DNA of 13,088 bases, taken from NCBI GenBank assembly GCA_900547035.1, contig URFM01000073.1, forward strand, positions 1 through 13,088. Direction: 5' to 3'. The DNA is from an uncultured Clostridium sp. (GTDB lineage: Bacteria > Bacillota > Clostridia > Lachnospirales > Lachnospiraceae). Under the pieces are notes generated by a model. The model was given only the letters and a program-made list of their open reading frames with translations. It was not told where the DNA came from and did not search any database. Below, piece by piece: positions 1 through 6,254 of the stretch (position 1 is the stretch's first letter; each line of letters starts with the position of its first letter). The position numbers were made by a program, and so were the translations under genes.

Positions 1-313
1 TGGGAACGTAGGCAAAGTTTACGCCCAGGATAACAGGAAGGCCGGCACCCAGATGGAAACTGTTCTTATTGCCTATGGGGAAGAGCTGCAGCAGGGTGGC
101 CAGGGCAGATACAACCAGGGAAGCCTGAATCAGCAAAACCCGGTCTGCCGTGTCAATGCCTGCTGCGCCGGAAATAATAATGGCCGGCGTCACACAGCCT
201 ACAATCATGGCTACTACATGCTGAAGGGCCAGGGGAATTGCCTGGCTCATTTTTGGCACACCATCCAAATCAAACAGGGATGCGTGCTGTTTCGCTGTAT
301 TGTCTGTATTCAT
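1..313 (-). CDS. NCS2-family purine/xanthine/urate permease, N-terminal part (runs off left edge)
   Basis: Only the first 104 codons lie in the window; the rest is beyond base 1. The protein starts MNTDNTAKQH and after a short cytoplasmic tail enters hydrophobic segments at about residues 25-53, 57-80 and 87-104. Segment 1 carries the Gln-His pair (Q31-H32, in LALQHVVAM) that marks the nucleobase:cation symporter-2 family. The stretch LGAGLPVILGVNFAYVP matches the conserved region after the second helix. The family imports xanthine, urate or uracil with a cation; the cluster around it argues for a purine (inference). A ribosome site AAAGGAGG lies just upstream and overlaps the arcC stop codon (TAAAGGAGG), with 16 bases between the genes, so it is very likely cotranscribed and translationally coupled with arcC. 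Exact substrate cannot be read from this fragment. Confidence 0.87.
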   Translation of the reverse strand, partial: MNTDNTAKQHASLFDLDGVPKMSQAIPLALQHVVAMIVGCVTPAIIISGAAGIDTADRVLLIQASLVVSALATLLQLFPIGNKNSFHLGAGLPVILGVNFAYVP

Positions 314-329
314 TTTTTAATTGCCTCCT

Positions 330-1280
330 TTACGCTAAATGGATATGAGTACCGGTTTTTCCCTGGATACCGTCTTTTGCTTTTTCCAACAGCGTAATGA
401 GGGCAGTGCGTCCTGGTTTTGATTCAGCAAATTTAACAGCAGCCTGAACTTTGGGAAGCATGGAACCGGGGGCAAAATGTCCCTCTTTGATAAACTGTCT
501 TGCTTCTTCTGTGTCCAGGTCATCCAGCCACTTTTCTTCCGGCTTTCCGAAGTTAACAGCAACCTTTTCAACTGCAGTGAGAATAATCAGGAAATCAGCG
601 TTCAGATTCTCTGCTAACAGTTCACTTGCGAAGTCCTTGTCGATTACAGCGCTTGCACCCTTTAAGTGGTTTCCCTGACGGGTAACCGGGATACCGCCGC
701 CGCCGCAGGCGATTACCAGCTGGCCTGAGTCTACCAGAGAGCGGATGGCGCCGATTTCAACGATTTCAGCAGGCTTTGGAGATGCCACCACGCGGCGGTA
801 GCCACGTCCGGAATCCTCCTTCATGATGTATCCGTACTTTTCTTCTGCAATCTTAGCCTGTTCTTCGGTCATGAAGTGGCCGATTGGCTTGGAAGGAGCT
901 TCAAAGGCAGGGTCGTCTGCATCTACACGGACCTGTGTAATCATGGTTGCAACCGGAATATCATACATTTCACGGTTATAGAGTTCCTCTCTTAAGGCGT
1001 TCTGCAGGTCGTAGCCGATATAAGCCTGGCTCATGGCCACACAGACGGAGAGAGGGGTGTTGGGCTGTTTTGCGTCTTCGCGGCTCAGCGCAGCCATTGC
1101 ATTGTTGATCATACCTACCTGAGGGCCGTTGCCATGGGCTACGATAACCTCGCAGCCTTCCTCGATGAGATCTACGATGGCTTTGGCTGTGATCTTGACA
1201 GCTTTCATCTGCTCAGGAAGGGTATTGCCCAGTGCATTGCCGCCCAGAGCGATGACAATACGTTTTTTCTTGTTTTCCAT
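330..1280 (-). CDS. arcC: Carbamate kinase
   Basis: A full-length 316-residue amino-acid-kinase-fold enzyme, normal size for the family. It catalyses carbamoyl phosphate + ADP to ATP + carbamate, which falls apart to CO2 and ammonia. Visible motifs in order: ALGGNAL (11-17) and HGNGPQVG (49-56) nucleotide/phosphate loops, EDSGRGYRRVVASPKP (155-170), ACGGGGIPV (191-199), IDKDFAS with the expected catalytic lysine K215, and HFAPGSMLPKV (268-278). No key residue is missing. The start is supported by an AAAGGGGA ribosome site. In E. coli a paralogue (yqeA) sits beside ygeW/ygeX/ygeY/hyuA, so its job here is probably ATP recovery from carbamoyl phosphate released during purine breakdown rather than arginine fermentation; no arginine deiminase gene is present. 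It lies behind the ygeW terminator, so its expression may be partly independent of ygeW. Confidence 0.96.
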   Translation of the reverse strand: MENKKKRIVIALGGNALGNTLPEQMKAVKITAKAIVDLIEEGCEVIVAHGNGPQVGMINNAMAALSREDAKQPNTPLSVCVAMSQAYIGYDLQNALREELYNREMYDIPVATMITQVRVDADDPAFEAPSKPIGHFMTEEQAKIAEEKYGYIMKEDSGRGYRRVVASPKPAEIVEIGAIRSLVDSGQLVIACGGGGIPVTRQGNHLKGASAVIDKDFASELLAENLNADFLIILTAVEKVAVNFGKPEEKWLDDLDTEEARQFIKEGHFAPGSMLPKVQAAVKFAESKPGRTALITLLEKAKDGIQGKTGTHIHLA

Positions 1281-1300
1281 AGTGATTTTCCCCTTTATAG

Positions 1301-1324
1301 GGCGGGATATGAGGGTATCCCGCC
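1301..1324 (+). other. Perfect 9-bp hairpin upstream of arcC, with a T run on the plus strand
   Basis: GGCGGGATA and TATCCCGCC form a perfect 9-bp stem around a 6-base loop. On the plus strand it is followed by GAGTTTTT (1325-1332), which resembles an intrinsic terminator for rightward transcripts. On the minus strand it sits about 20 bases before the arcC start, just ahead of the ribosome site, where it would be a 5' leader stem. No plus-strand gene ends here, so its role is uncertain: antisense terminator, mRNA-stabilising stem or translation control are all possible. Confidence 0.55.
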
Positions 1325-1340
1325 GAGTTTTTGCATAATT

Positions 1341-1380
1341 TGAGACAAAAAGGGCTGCAGGACTCAGTCCGGCAGCCCTT
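1341..1380 (-). terminator. Rho-independent terminator after ygeW
   Basis: Read on the minus strand, AAGGGCTGC (1380-1372) pairs perfectly with GCAGCCCTT (1358-1350). The interior GGACT/AGTCC bases can extend the stem past one mismatch. The stem runs straight into TTTTTGT. It begins 29 bases past the ygeW stop, so it ends the leftward regulator-ygeX-ygeY-ygeW transcript or lets only part of it continue into arcC and the permease. The plus-strand side has no T run, so it is one-directional. Confidence 0.85.
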
Positions 1381-1409
1381 ACATTGTATTGCTTGGTAAG
1401 ATGAATGAT

Positions 1410-2603
1410 TTATTTGAATACTCTAGGAGTTCCTTTTTCTTCCAGCTTCTTTAAAACCTCAGCCGGGTCAGCGAACTTAGCCAGCATAATCATGGCAGCG
1501 ATTACGTATGGCTTGTAGCTTGCTTCTTTGTACAGAGGATCACGGTAGCGGTCAAATACAGTTGCCTCAACCTCGCCGTCCTTGCAGCTTACATCGTTGA
1601 TGTCAGCTGGTAAGCAGTGCAGGTACAGAGCTTTGCCGTCTTTGGTGGTCTTCATCAGTTCCTCAGTACAGCACCAGTCTTTGTGCTCTGCGTTCTGAGC
1701 CAGCAGTTCTTTCTCCAGAGTCTTGATGCCCTCGGAATCGCCTTCTGCGTACAGGTTGGTTCTCTTTTCCATAGCTGCAAATGGAGCCCAGCTCTTTGGA
1801 TATACGATGTCAGCATCCTTGAATGCGTCAGCCATGTCATGGGATACACGGAAGGAACCGCCGGTCTTTTCAGCGTTCTTTCTGGCAACTTCCTCAACCT
1901 CAGGCATGATTTCGTAGCCTTCCGGATGAGCCAGAACAACTTCCATACCCATACGTGTCATCAGGCCAACAACGCCCTGAGGAACGGAGAGAGGCTTGCC
2001 GTAGGAAGGAGAGTAAGCCCATGTCATGGCTAACTTCTTGCCCTTTAAGTTCTCTACGCCGCCGAACTCATGGATGATGTGCAGCATATCAGCCATACAC
2101 TGTGTCGGGTGGTCGATGTCGCACTGTAAGTTAACCAGGGTTGGCTTCTGCTCCAGGATGCCGTCTTTGTGGCCCTGTGTAACAGCGTCAACAACTTCGT
2201 GCATGTAAGCGTTGCCCTTGCCGATGTACATGTCATCGCGGATTCCGATGACGTCTGCCATGAAAGAGATCATGTTGGCGGTCTCACGAACGGTCTCGCC
2301 GTGGGCTACCTGGGATTTGCCCTCGTCCAGATCCTGTACTTCCAGGCCCAGCAGGTTGCAGGCGGAAGCGAAGGAGAAGCGGGTACGGGTGGAGTTGTCG
2401 CGGAATAAGGAGATTCCCAGTCCGCTCTCAAATACCTTGGTGGAGATGTTGTTCTCTCTCATGTAGCGCAGGGCGTCTGCCAGGGTCCATACGGCCTCCA
2501 GCTCGTCATCGGTCTTCTCCCAGGTCAGGAAGAAATCTCCCTCGTACATTTCCTTGAAATTCAGCTGATTTAACTTGTCAATGTAATCCTGTAAAGTTTT
2601 CAT
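1410..2603 (-). CDS. ygeW: YgeW-type carbamoyltransferase-family protein (putative ureido carbamoyltransferase)
   Basis: 397 residues, matching E. coli YgeW (about 396) closely along its length. It belongs to the aspartate/ornithine carbamoyltransferase superfamily. The carbamoyl-phosphate loop FRDNSTRTRFS lies at 68-78, with GKSQVAHGETVRETANM at 95-111, HPTQ at 165-168 and HCLP at 329-332. YgeW proteins form a separate knotted group whose substrate differs from ornithine and aspartate; the classical ornithine/aspartate recognition loops are not evident. Here it sits between ygeY and arcC, so I infer it runs in the catabolic direction: phosphorolysis of a ureido compound to give carbamoyl phosphate for ArcC. 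Ribosome site AAGGAGAA lies 8-10 bases before the ATG. It follows ygeY by 57 bases and is followed by a clear terminator. Confidence 0.94.
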   Translation of the reverse strand: MKTLQDYIDKLNQLNFKEMYEGDFFLTWEKTDDELEAVWTLADALRYMRENNISTKVFESGLGISLFRDNSTRTRFSFASACNLLGLEVQDLDEGKSQVAHGETVRETANMISFMADVIGIRDDMYIGKGNAYMHEVVDAVTQGHKDGILEQKPTLVNLQCDIDHPTQCMADMLHIIHEFGGVENLKGKKLAMTWAYSPSYGKPLSVPQGVVGLMTRMGMEVVLAHPEGYEIMPEVEEVARKNAEKTGGSFRVSHDMADAFKDADIVYPKSWAPFAAMEKRTNLYAEGDSEGIKTLEKELLAQNAEHKDWCCTEELMKTTKDGKALYLHCLPADINDVSCKDGEVEATVFDRYRDPLYKEASYKPYVIAAMIMLAKFADPAEVLKKLEEKGTPRVFK

Positions 2604-2660
2604 ATGATATCGTTCTCCTTTTTAGATATGATGTGATAAGTGTAACTGGTTTTCCGTGTT

Positions 2661-3977
2661 TTACTTGCAGTAAACGGTGGGCAGAGCCGCGTATACGGCA
2701 GCGCAGGTTACCAGATCCTGCTTCCAGGTCTTCTCATTGGGAGCGTGTGCCTGTGCCTCAGCGCCGGGGCCAAAGCCGATGCAGGGGATTCCGTTGCGGC
2801 CCATAATGGATACGCCGTTGGTGGAGAAGGTCCACTTATCGGTCAGAGGACGGGCCTTTCTCATCTCAAGGGTTTCCTCGGCTCCGATTCTCTCCTCGCC
2901 GAACAGGTTGGTGTAGGCTTCTTCCAGGGCCTTGGTTACCTTGTGATCCTTCGGAATTACCCAGGTGGGGAAGTAGCACTCGATGGCGTAGGTCAGGTTG
3001 GTGTAGGAAGGACGGGAATACTCGTACATGGATACTTTTACGTCGTCGCCGTACTTCTTTACAGCGGGCAGGGCGCGGATCTCATCCAGGCAGCTCTCCC
3101 AGGTCTCTCCGGCGGTCATCCGGCGGTCCAGGGATACGGAGCAGGAGTCCGCAACGGCGCAGCGGCTGGGGGAGGTGAAGAAGATCTCGGATACGGTTAC
3201 GGTTCCGCGGCCCAGGAAGTTGGCTTCCTGCCACTCGGGGTTGTACTTCTCATCCAGCATCTTCACAAGGCCCTTTACCTCGTTCTCATCGGAGGCGTCG
3301 TTCTCGTTTAAGGCTCTGACATCCTGAAGAATGTCGGCCATCTTGTAGATGGCGTTGTCGCCTCTCTCGGGAGCGGAGCCGTGGCAGGAAACGCCTTTTA
3401 CATCCACACGGATCTCCATACGGCCTCTCTGGCCCCGGTAGATTCCGCCGTCGGTGGGCTCTGTGGATACCACGAACTCGGGACGGACCTTATCCTCGTT
3501 GATGATGTACTGCCAGCACAGGCCGTCGCAGTCTTCCTCCTGTACGGTTCCGGTTACCAGAACGGTGTACTGGTCGGAGAGCAGTCCCAGGTCTTTCATG
3601 ATTCTGGCTCCGTACACAGCGGATACGATGCCGCCGCACTGGTCGGAAACGCCTCTTCCGCCGATCTCGGTGTCGTTCTCATAGCCTTCATAGGGGTCGA
3701 AGTTCCAGTTGTCCTTGTTTCCGATTCCAACGGTGTCGATGTGGGCGTCAAAACCGATGAGGGTTTTTCCGGTTCCCATGTATCCGAGAACGTTGCCCAT
3801 GGGGTCGATCTCTACCTTGTCAAATTCCAGCTTTCTCATCTCCTCGGCAATGCGGTCGATGTGGGCCTTCTCATCGCAGCTCTCGCCGGGGAATTTTACG
3901 ATGTCCCGTAAAAACTTGGTCATGTCTTTCTCGTAGTTCTGTGCAGCTTCCTTGATTTTGCCGTAATCCAGGCTCAT
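2661..3977 (-). CDS. ygeY: YgeY family M20 metallohydrolase (putative N-carbamoyl/acyl diaminopropionate deacylase)
   Basis: M20-family zinc hydrolase of 438 residues counted from the chosen start. Metal and catalytic residues are all visible: H79 and D81 in DAHIDTVG, D112 in GRGVSDQ, the E147-E148 pair in VQEEDCDG, E173 in STEPT, and a C-terminal H411 in [11 protein letters not shown]. The lid-domain histidine H199 is in [11 protein letters not shown]. It is clearly YgeY rather than a generic peptidase, with long identical blocks such as [19 protein letters not shown]. It is about 35 residues longer than E. coli YgeY (about 403) because of two inserts near 224-250 and 363-378. An ATG 15 bases upstream (at 3992) is possible, but its codons 2-3 are themselves the ribosome site, so 3977 is preferred. 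In context it probably removes an acyl or carbamoyl group to yield the YgeX substrate (inference). Confidence 0.93.
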   Translation of the reverse strand: MSLDYGKIKEAAQNYEKDMTKFLRDIVKFPGESCDEKAHIDRIAEEMRKLEFDKVEIDPMGNVLGYMGTGKTLIGFDAHIDTVGIGNKDNWNFDPYEGYENDTEIGGRGVSDQCGGIVSAVYGARIMKDLGLLSDQYTVLVTGTVQEEDCDGLCWQYIINEDKVRPEFVVSTEPTDGGIYRGQRGRMEIRVDVKGVSCHGSAPERGDNAIYKMADILQDVRALNENDASDENEVKGLVKMLDEKYNPEWQEANFLGRGTVTVSEIFFTSPSRCAVADSCSVSLDRRMTAGETWESCLDEIRALPAVKKYGDDVKVSMYEYSRPSYTNLTYAIECYFPTWVIPKDHKVTKALEEAYTNLFGEERIGAEETLEMRKARPLTDKWTFSTNGVSIMGRNGIPCIGFGPGAEAQAHAPNEKTWKQDLVTCAAVYAALPTVYCK

Positions 3978-3984
3978 TTCATTT

Positions 3985-3990
3985 TCCTCC
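3985..3990 (-). promoter_or_regulatory. Ribosome binding site that fixes the ygeY start
   Basis: On the minus strand GGAGGA is followed by 7 bases and then the ATG at 3977. Nothing resembling a ribosome site precedes the upstream in-frame ATG at 3992 (the bases before it read CCTAAATAAAAC). The downstream ATG is therefore the likely start, and the MEENE extension is probably not translated. Confidence 0.8.
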
Positions 3991-4012
3991 ATGTTTTATT
4001 TAGGTGGCCGCA

Positions 4013-4045
4013 GCCGGCCCGGGCAGTGCGCGTTTCCCGGACGGC
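4013..4045. other. GC-rich imperfect inverted repeat in the ygeX-ygeY gap
   Basis: GCCGGCCCGGG (4013-4023) faces CCCGGACGGC (4036-4045), giving GCCG and CCGGG pairings with an internal mismatch around a 12-base loop. The 8-mer GGCCGCAG occurs as a direct repeat on both sides (about 4006-4013 and 4043-4050). There is no T run on either side, so it is not a standard terminator. It may be an intercistronic mRNA stem that tunes ygeX versus ygeY expression. The 91-base gap holds nothing else recognisable. Confidence 0.4.
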
Positions 4046-4068
4046 CGCAGCGTGATTGTTACCGGTTC

Positions 4069-5277
4069 TTACTTTTCTTTGCCTTCCCATACGATGTTCT
4101 TGTAGCGGTCGGGGTCGGTGTCTCCTTCGGTGGAGAAGAGGAGCACTTTGGAATTCTCATCCAGTCCGATCTCTTTTCTCAGGTCAGCGTATTCCTCCAT
4201 GGTCATCATGGCGGCCAGGGCTCCGAAGGGAGCTGCGCCGGATTCGCCGGAGGTGACGGGAGCGTCGCCCTTGATGGGAGCGGCCAGCATCCGCATGCCC
4301 TTGGCGGCTACCCAGTCGGGAGCGGCGATAAACACCTTCACATGGTTCTTTAAAATATCCCAGGAGATGGTGTTGGGCTCTCCGCAGGCGAGGCCGGCCA
4401 TGATGGTCTGCATATCGCCGTCCACAATGCGGGGCTTTCCGTCTCCCGCAGCCGCTCCCTTATAGAGGCAGGCGGCCACATCGGCTTCCACCACCACAAA
4501 GGTGGGGGGATTGTCGGGATACAGGTTGGTGAAGTAGCCGACCACCGCTCCGGCCAGGGAGCCTACGCCGGCCTGAACGAATACGTGGGTGGGACGATCG
4601 CAGCCCTGCTCCGCAAGCTGCTCGCCGGCCTCCATGGCCATGGTGCCGTAGCCCTGCATGATCCAGGATGGGATTTCCTCGTAGCCGTCCCATGCGGTAT
4701 CCTGAACGATGACGCCTCTGGGAGTCTCATCGGCTTCCTTGGCGGCCAGCCTTACGCAGTCGTCGTAGTTTAATTCCTGAATGTCCACCTGCGCGCCTTC
4801 CTTGCGGATGTTTTCCAGGCGGGTCTGAGTGGTTCCCTTGGGCATATGAACCACCGCTTTCTGGCGCAGCTTGTTTGCCGCCCAGGCGACGCCCCGTCCG
4901 TGGTTGCCGTCGGTGGCGGTAAAGAAGGTGGCCTGTCCGAATTCCTCGCGGAGCTTGTCGGAGGTGAGGACGGAGTAGGGTAAATCGGAAACGTCCTTGC
5001 CGGTTTCAGAAGCGATGTAACGGGCCATGGCAAAGGATCCGCCCAGTACCTTAAAGGCGTTTAAACCGAAGCGGTAGGATTCATCCTTGATATAGACCTC
5101 CTTCAGGCCTAAGTAAGAGGCCATGTGCTCCAGCTTCGTCAAAGGTGTTTTGCCGTACTGCGGAAAGCTCTCGTGGAAGGCTCTGGCTTTTTTAATCTCC
5201 TCCAGGCCCATGATGGGAAGGTTCGCATCCTCCGTTTTGGGCATATGGTTGACCGCCCATCTGATTGGTTCGCTCAT
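4069..5277 (-). CDS. ygeX: 2,3-Diaminopropionate ammonia-lyase
   Basis: 402-residue fold-type II PLP enzyme; E. coli YgeX is about 398. The reaction is 2,3-diaminopropionate + H2O to pyruvate + 2 NH3, and the family accepts both D and L forms. The PLP lysine is K76 in RFGLNAFKVLGGSFA. The two active-site aspartates known from the E. coli enzyme correspond to D123 in TATDGNHGRGVAWAA and D193 in VQDTAWDGY. The glycine loop for the PLP phosphate is QAGVGSLAG (235-243). The segments DGDMQTIMAGLACGEPN and SGESGA are also family-specific. The start is backed by AAGGAGG 11 bases upstream, a slightly long spacing. It is the first enzyme gene after the regulator (78-base gap, no terminator) and would be the last step of the pathway, releasing pyruvate for fermentation. 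Confidence 0.96.
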   Translation of the reverse strand: MSEPIRWAVNHMPKTEDANLPIMGLEEIKKARAFHESFPQYGKTPLTKLEHMASYLGLKEVYIKDESYRFGLNAFKVLGGSFAMARYIASETGKDVSDLPYSVLTSDKLREEFGQATFFTATDGNHGRGVAWAANKLRQKAVVHMPKGTTQTRLENIRKEGAQVDIQELNYDDCVRLAAKEADETPRGVIVQDTAWDGYEEIPSWIMQGYGTMAMEAGEQLAEQGCDRPTHVFVQAGVGSLAGAVVGYFTNLYPDNPPTFVVVEADVAACLYKGAAAGDGKPRIVDGDMQTIMAGLACGEPNTISWDILKNHVKVFIAAPDWVAAKGMRMLAAPIKGDAPVTSGESGAAPFGALAAMMTMEEYADLRKEIGLDENSKVLLFSTEGDTDPDRYKNIVWEGKEK

Positions 5278-5355
5278 TTTCTCATTATCCTCCTTTTAAT
5301 TGTTTGACTCGTGGTTTAGCTCGGGACGGCGTGTTTTCTTGCACGGCCTGAACTG

Positions 5356-6009
5356 TTAATCTGATTTGTGGCTGTTGACATCAATGTAGCTGTATAATGT
5401 AAATTTTGAGATTCCAAAATATTTGGAAATTTTATCCCCCGATTTGGTAATCAGGAAAGCGCCGGCGTCGTTTAAGAACTGAATGGCCATAACCTTTTCT
5501 TCCTTGTTCATCAGGGCTGCTGGTTTTCCAACCAGGGCTACGGACTGTTCAATGAGACTGTCCAGCAGGTCCGTCACATTGGTGACGATCCGGTCAGGCT
5601 GCTTTTCGCTGGTCTGGGGCTCTGTATCAATTAAAGCTTTGATGGACCGTTCTACAGTAAGCAGCCCGGTAATATCGTAATTAATGGAAAAAATGTAATC
5701 GACAGCAGTACGGTCATCGTTATGGATGTAGAATGTGCTGGACTTGAGAATCTTGCCATTGGCGGCTTTGGTCAGATAACCTACATGATCTTTTAAGGAG
5801 GCAGCCTCCTTATTGTGAAAGGCTTCCAGCACCACCTTGGAAGGACCGTCTCCTACCCGCCGGTTGGTAATATTTCCGTTGACAATGTACACAATGGAAT
5901 GTTCCATATCATGTTTTTTTAAATCGTGAATGACGATTTCGCAGTCGGGACCGAACTGCCTGGCCAGGCCGTCGGCAAACTGTTTTAAGAGGTTTAAAGT
6001 ATCGGACAT
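5356..6009 (-). CDS. YheO/DauR-type transcriptional regulator (PAS-like plus HTH)
   Basis: 217-residue DNA-binding regulator. The N-terminal half (about 6-120) is the YheO-like PAS domain, recognised by FGPDCEIVIHDL (19-30), NRRVGDGPS (49-57) and the DYIFSINYDIT strand (104-114). The C-terminal part (about 170-210) is the matching winged HTH, with ISKYFGISKFTLYSYID as the recognition region. DauR itself controls D-arginine catabolism in Pseudomonas; the ligand here is unknown but is probably a purine or a pathway intermediate. The start at 6009 has an ideal AAAGGAGG seven bases upstream (6017-6024). An 18-codon longer reading from 6063 lacks such a site and would place that ribosome site inside the gene. 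Being first in the leftward block and divergent from ssnA, it is well placed to control both blocks. Confidence 0.9.
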   Translation of the reverse strand: MSDTLNLLKQFADGLARQFGPDCEIVIHDLKKHDMEHSIVYIVNGNITNRRVGDGPSKVVLEAFHNKEAASLKDHVGYLTKAANGKILKSSTFYIHNDDRTAVDYIFSINYDITGLLTVERSIKALIDTEPQTSEKQPDRIVTNVTDLLDSLIEQSVALVGKPAALMNKEEKVMAIQFLNDAGAFLITKSGDKISKYFGISKFTLYSYIDVNSHKSD

Positions 6010-6091
6010 GAGGCTGCCTCCTTTCCTGGGTGATCTCCAAAGTTTTTCAGTCACTTTGCACAAACGGGGATGAAATTAGAAAAATCCCTTG

Positions 6092-6115
6092 TTTATGATT
6101 CCATCATATCATAAA
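6092..6115. promoter_or_regulatory. Candidate operator: perfect 8-bp inverted repeat over the regulator promoter
   Basis: TTTATGAT-N8-ATCATAAA is an exact inverted repeat spanning 24 bases. It covers the -10 box proposed for the regulator gene (6103-6108). A dimeric HTH protein bound here would block leftward transcription, so autorepression is a reasonable guess. The sequence is AT-rich, so chance symmetry is possible. Confidence 0.45.
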
Positions 6116-6130
6116 AATTTGGAATTGCAA
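6103..6130 (-). promoter_or_regulatory. Putative sigma-A promoter for the leftward block
   Basis: Read on the minus strand: -35 TTGCAA (6130-6125), 16-base spacer, -10 TATGAT (6108-6103). TGA immediately precedes the -10, giving an extended -10 (TGN). It would start transcription near 6096, about 85 bases before the regulator ATG. Confidence 0.6.
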
Positions 6131-6137
6131 GAGTTTT

Positions 6138-6172
6138 TACAAAAAAATTTTTCATAACTAAAAAATTTTGTA
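6138..6172. promoter_or_regulatory. AT-rich inverted repeat with A-tracts between the two promoters
   Basis: TACAAAA (6138-6144) and TTTTGTA (6166-6172) are exact inverted 7-mers. The DNA between them holds two AAAATTTT cores (about 6144-6151 and 6162-6169) roughly 18 bases apart. The element ends just upstream of the rightward -35 box, where it could act as an UP-like or regulator-binding site. Low complexity limits confidence. Confidence 0.35.
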
Positions 6173-6179
6173 TTTCGGC

Positions 6180-6208
6180 TTGCAAATAGCCTTTGTTCAT
6201 GGTACTAT
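6180..6208 (+). promoter_or_regulatory. Putative sigma-A promoter for ssnA-ygfK-DUF3343-xdh
   Basis: -35 TTGCAA (6180-6185), exactly 17 bases, then -10 TACTAT (6203-6208) preceded by TGG, an extended -10. Transcription would start near 6215. The ssnA ribosome site AAAGGAGA follows at about 6241-6248 and the ATG is at 6255. The same TTGCAA -35 is used by the leftward promoter. Confidence 0.6.
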
Positions 6209-6254
6209 AACCTTATAGAAATAGGGCGAAAATAAAGAGAAAAGGAGAACGGTT

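Noticed and set aside
53..397. Plus-strand open frame at the left edge
   Set aside because: It is antisense to the permease N-terminus and the arcC C-terminus, both of which have strong motif support and ribosome sites.
1281..1409. Possible purine riboswitch ahead of arcC and the permease
   Set aside because: The stems seen are simple hairpins. I could not recognise the three-way junction and conserved loops of the purine riboswitch, and the permease leader itself is only 16 bases.
5278..5355. Possible terminator between the regulator and ygeX
   Set aside because: Only a weak 4-bp CGTG/CACG pairing is visible and no T run follows on the minus strand, so the two genes are probably cotranscribed.
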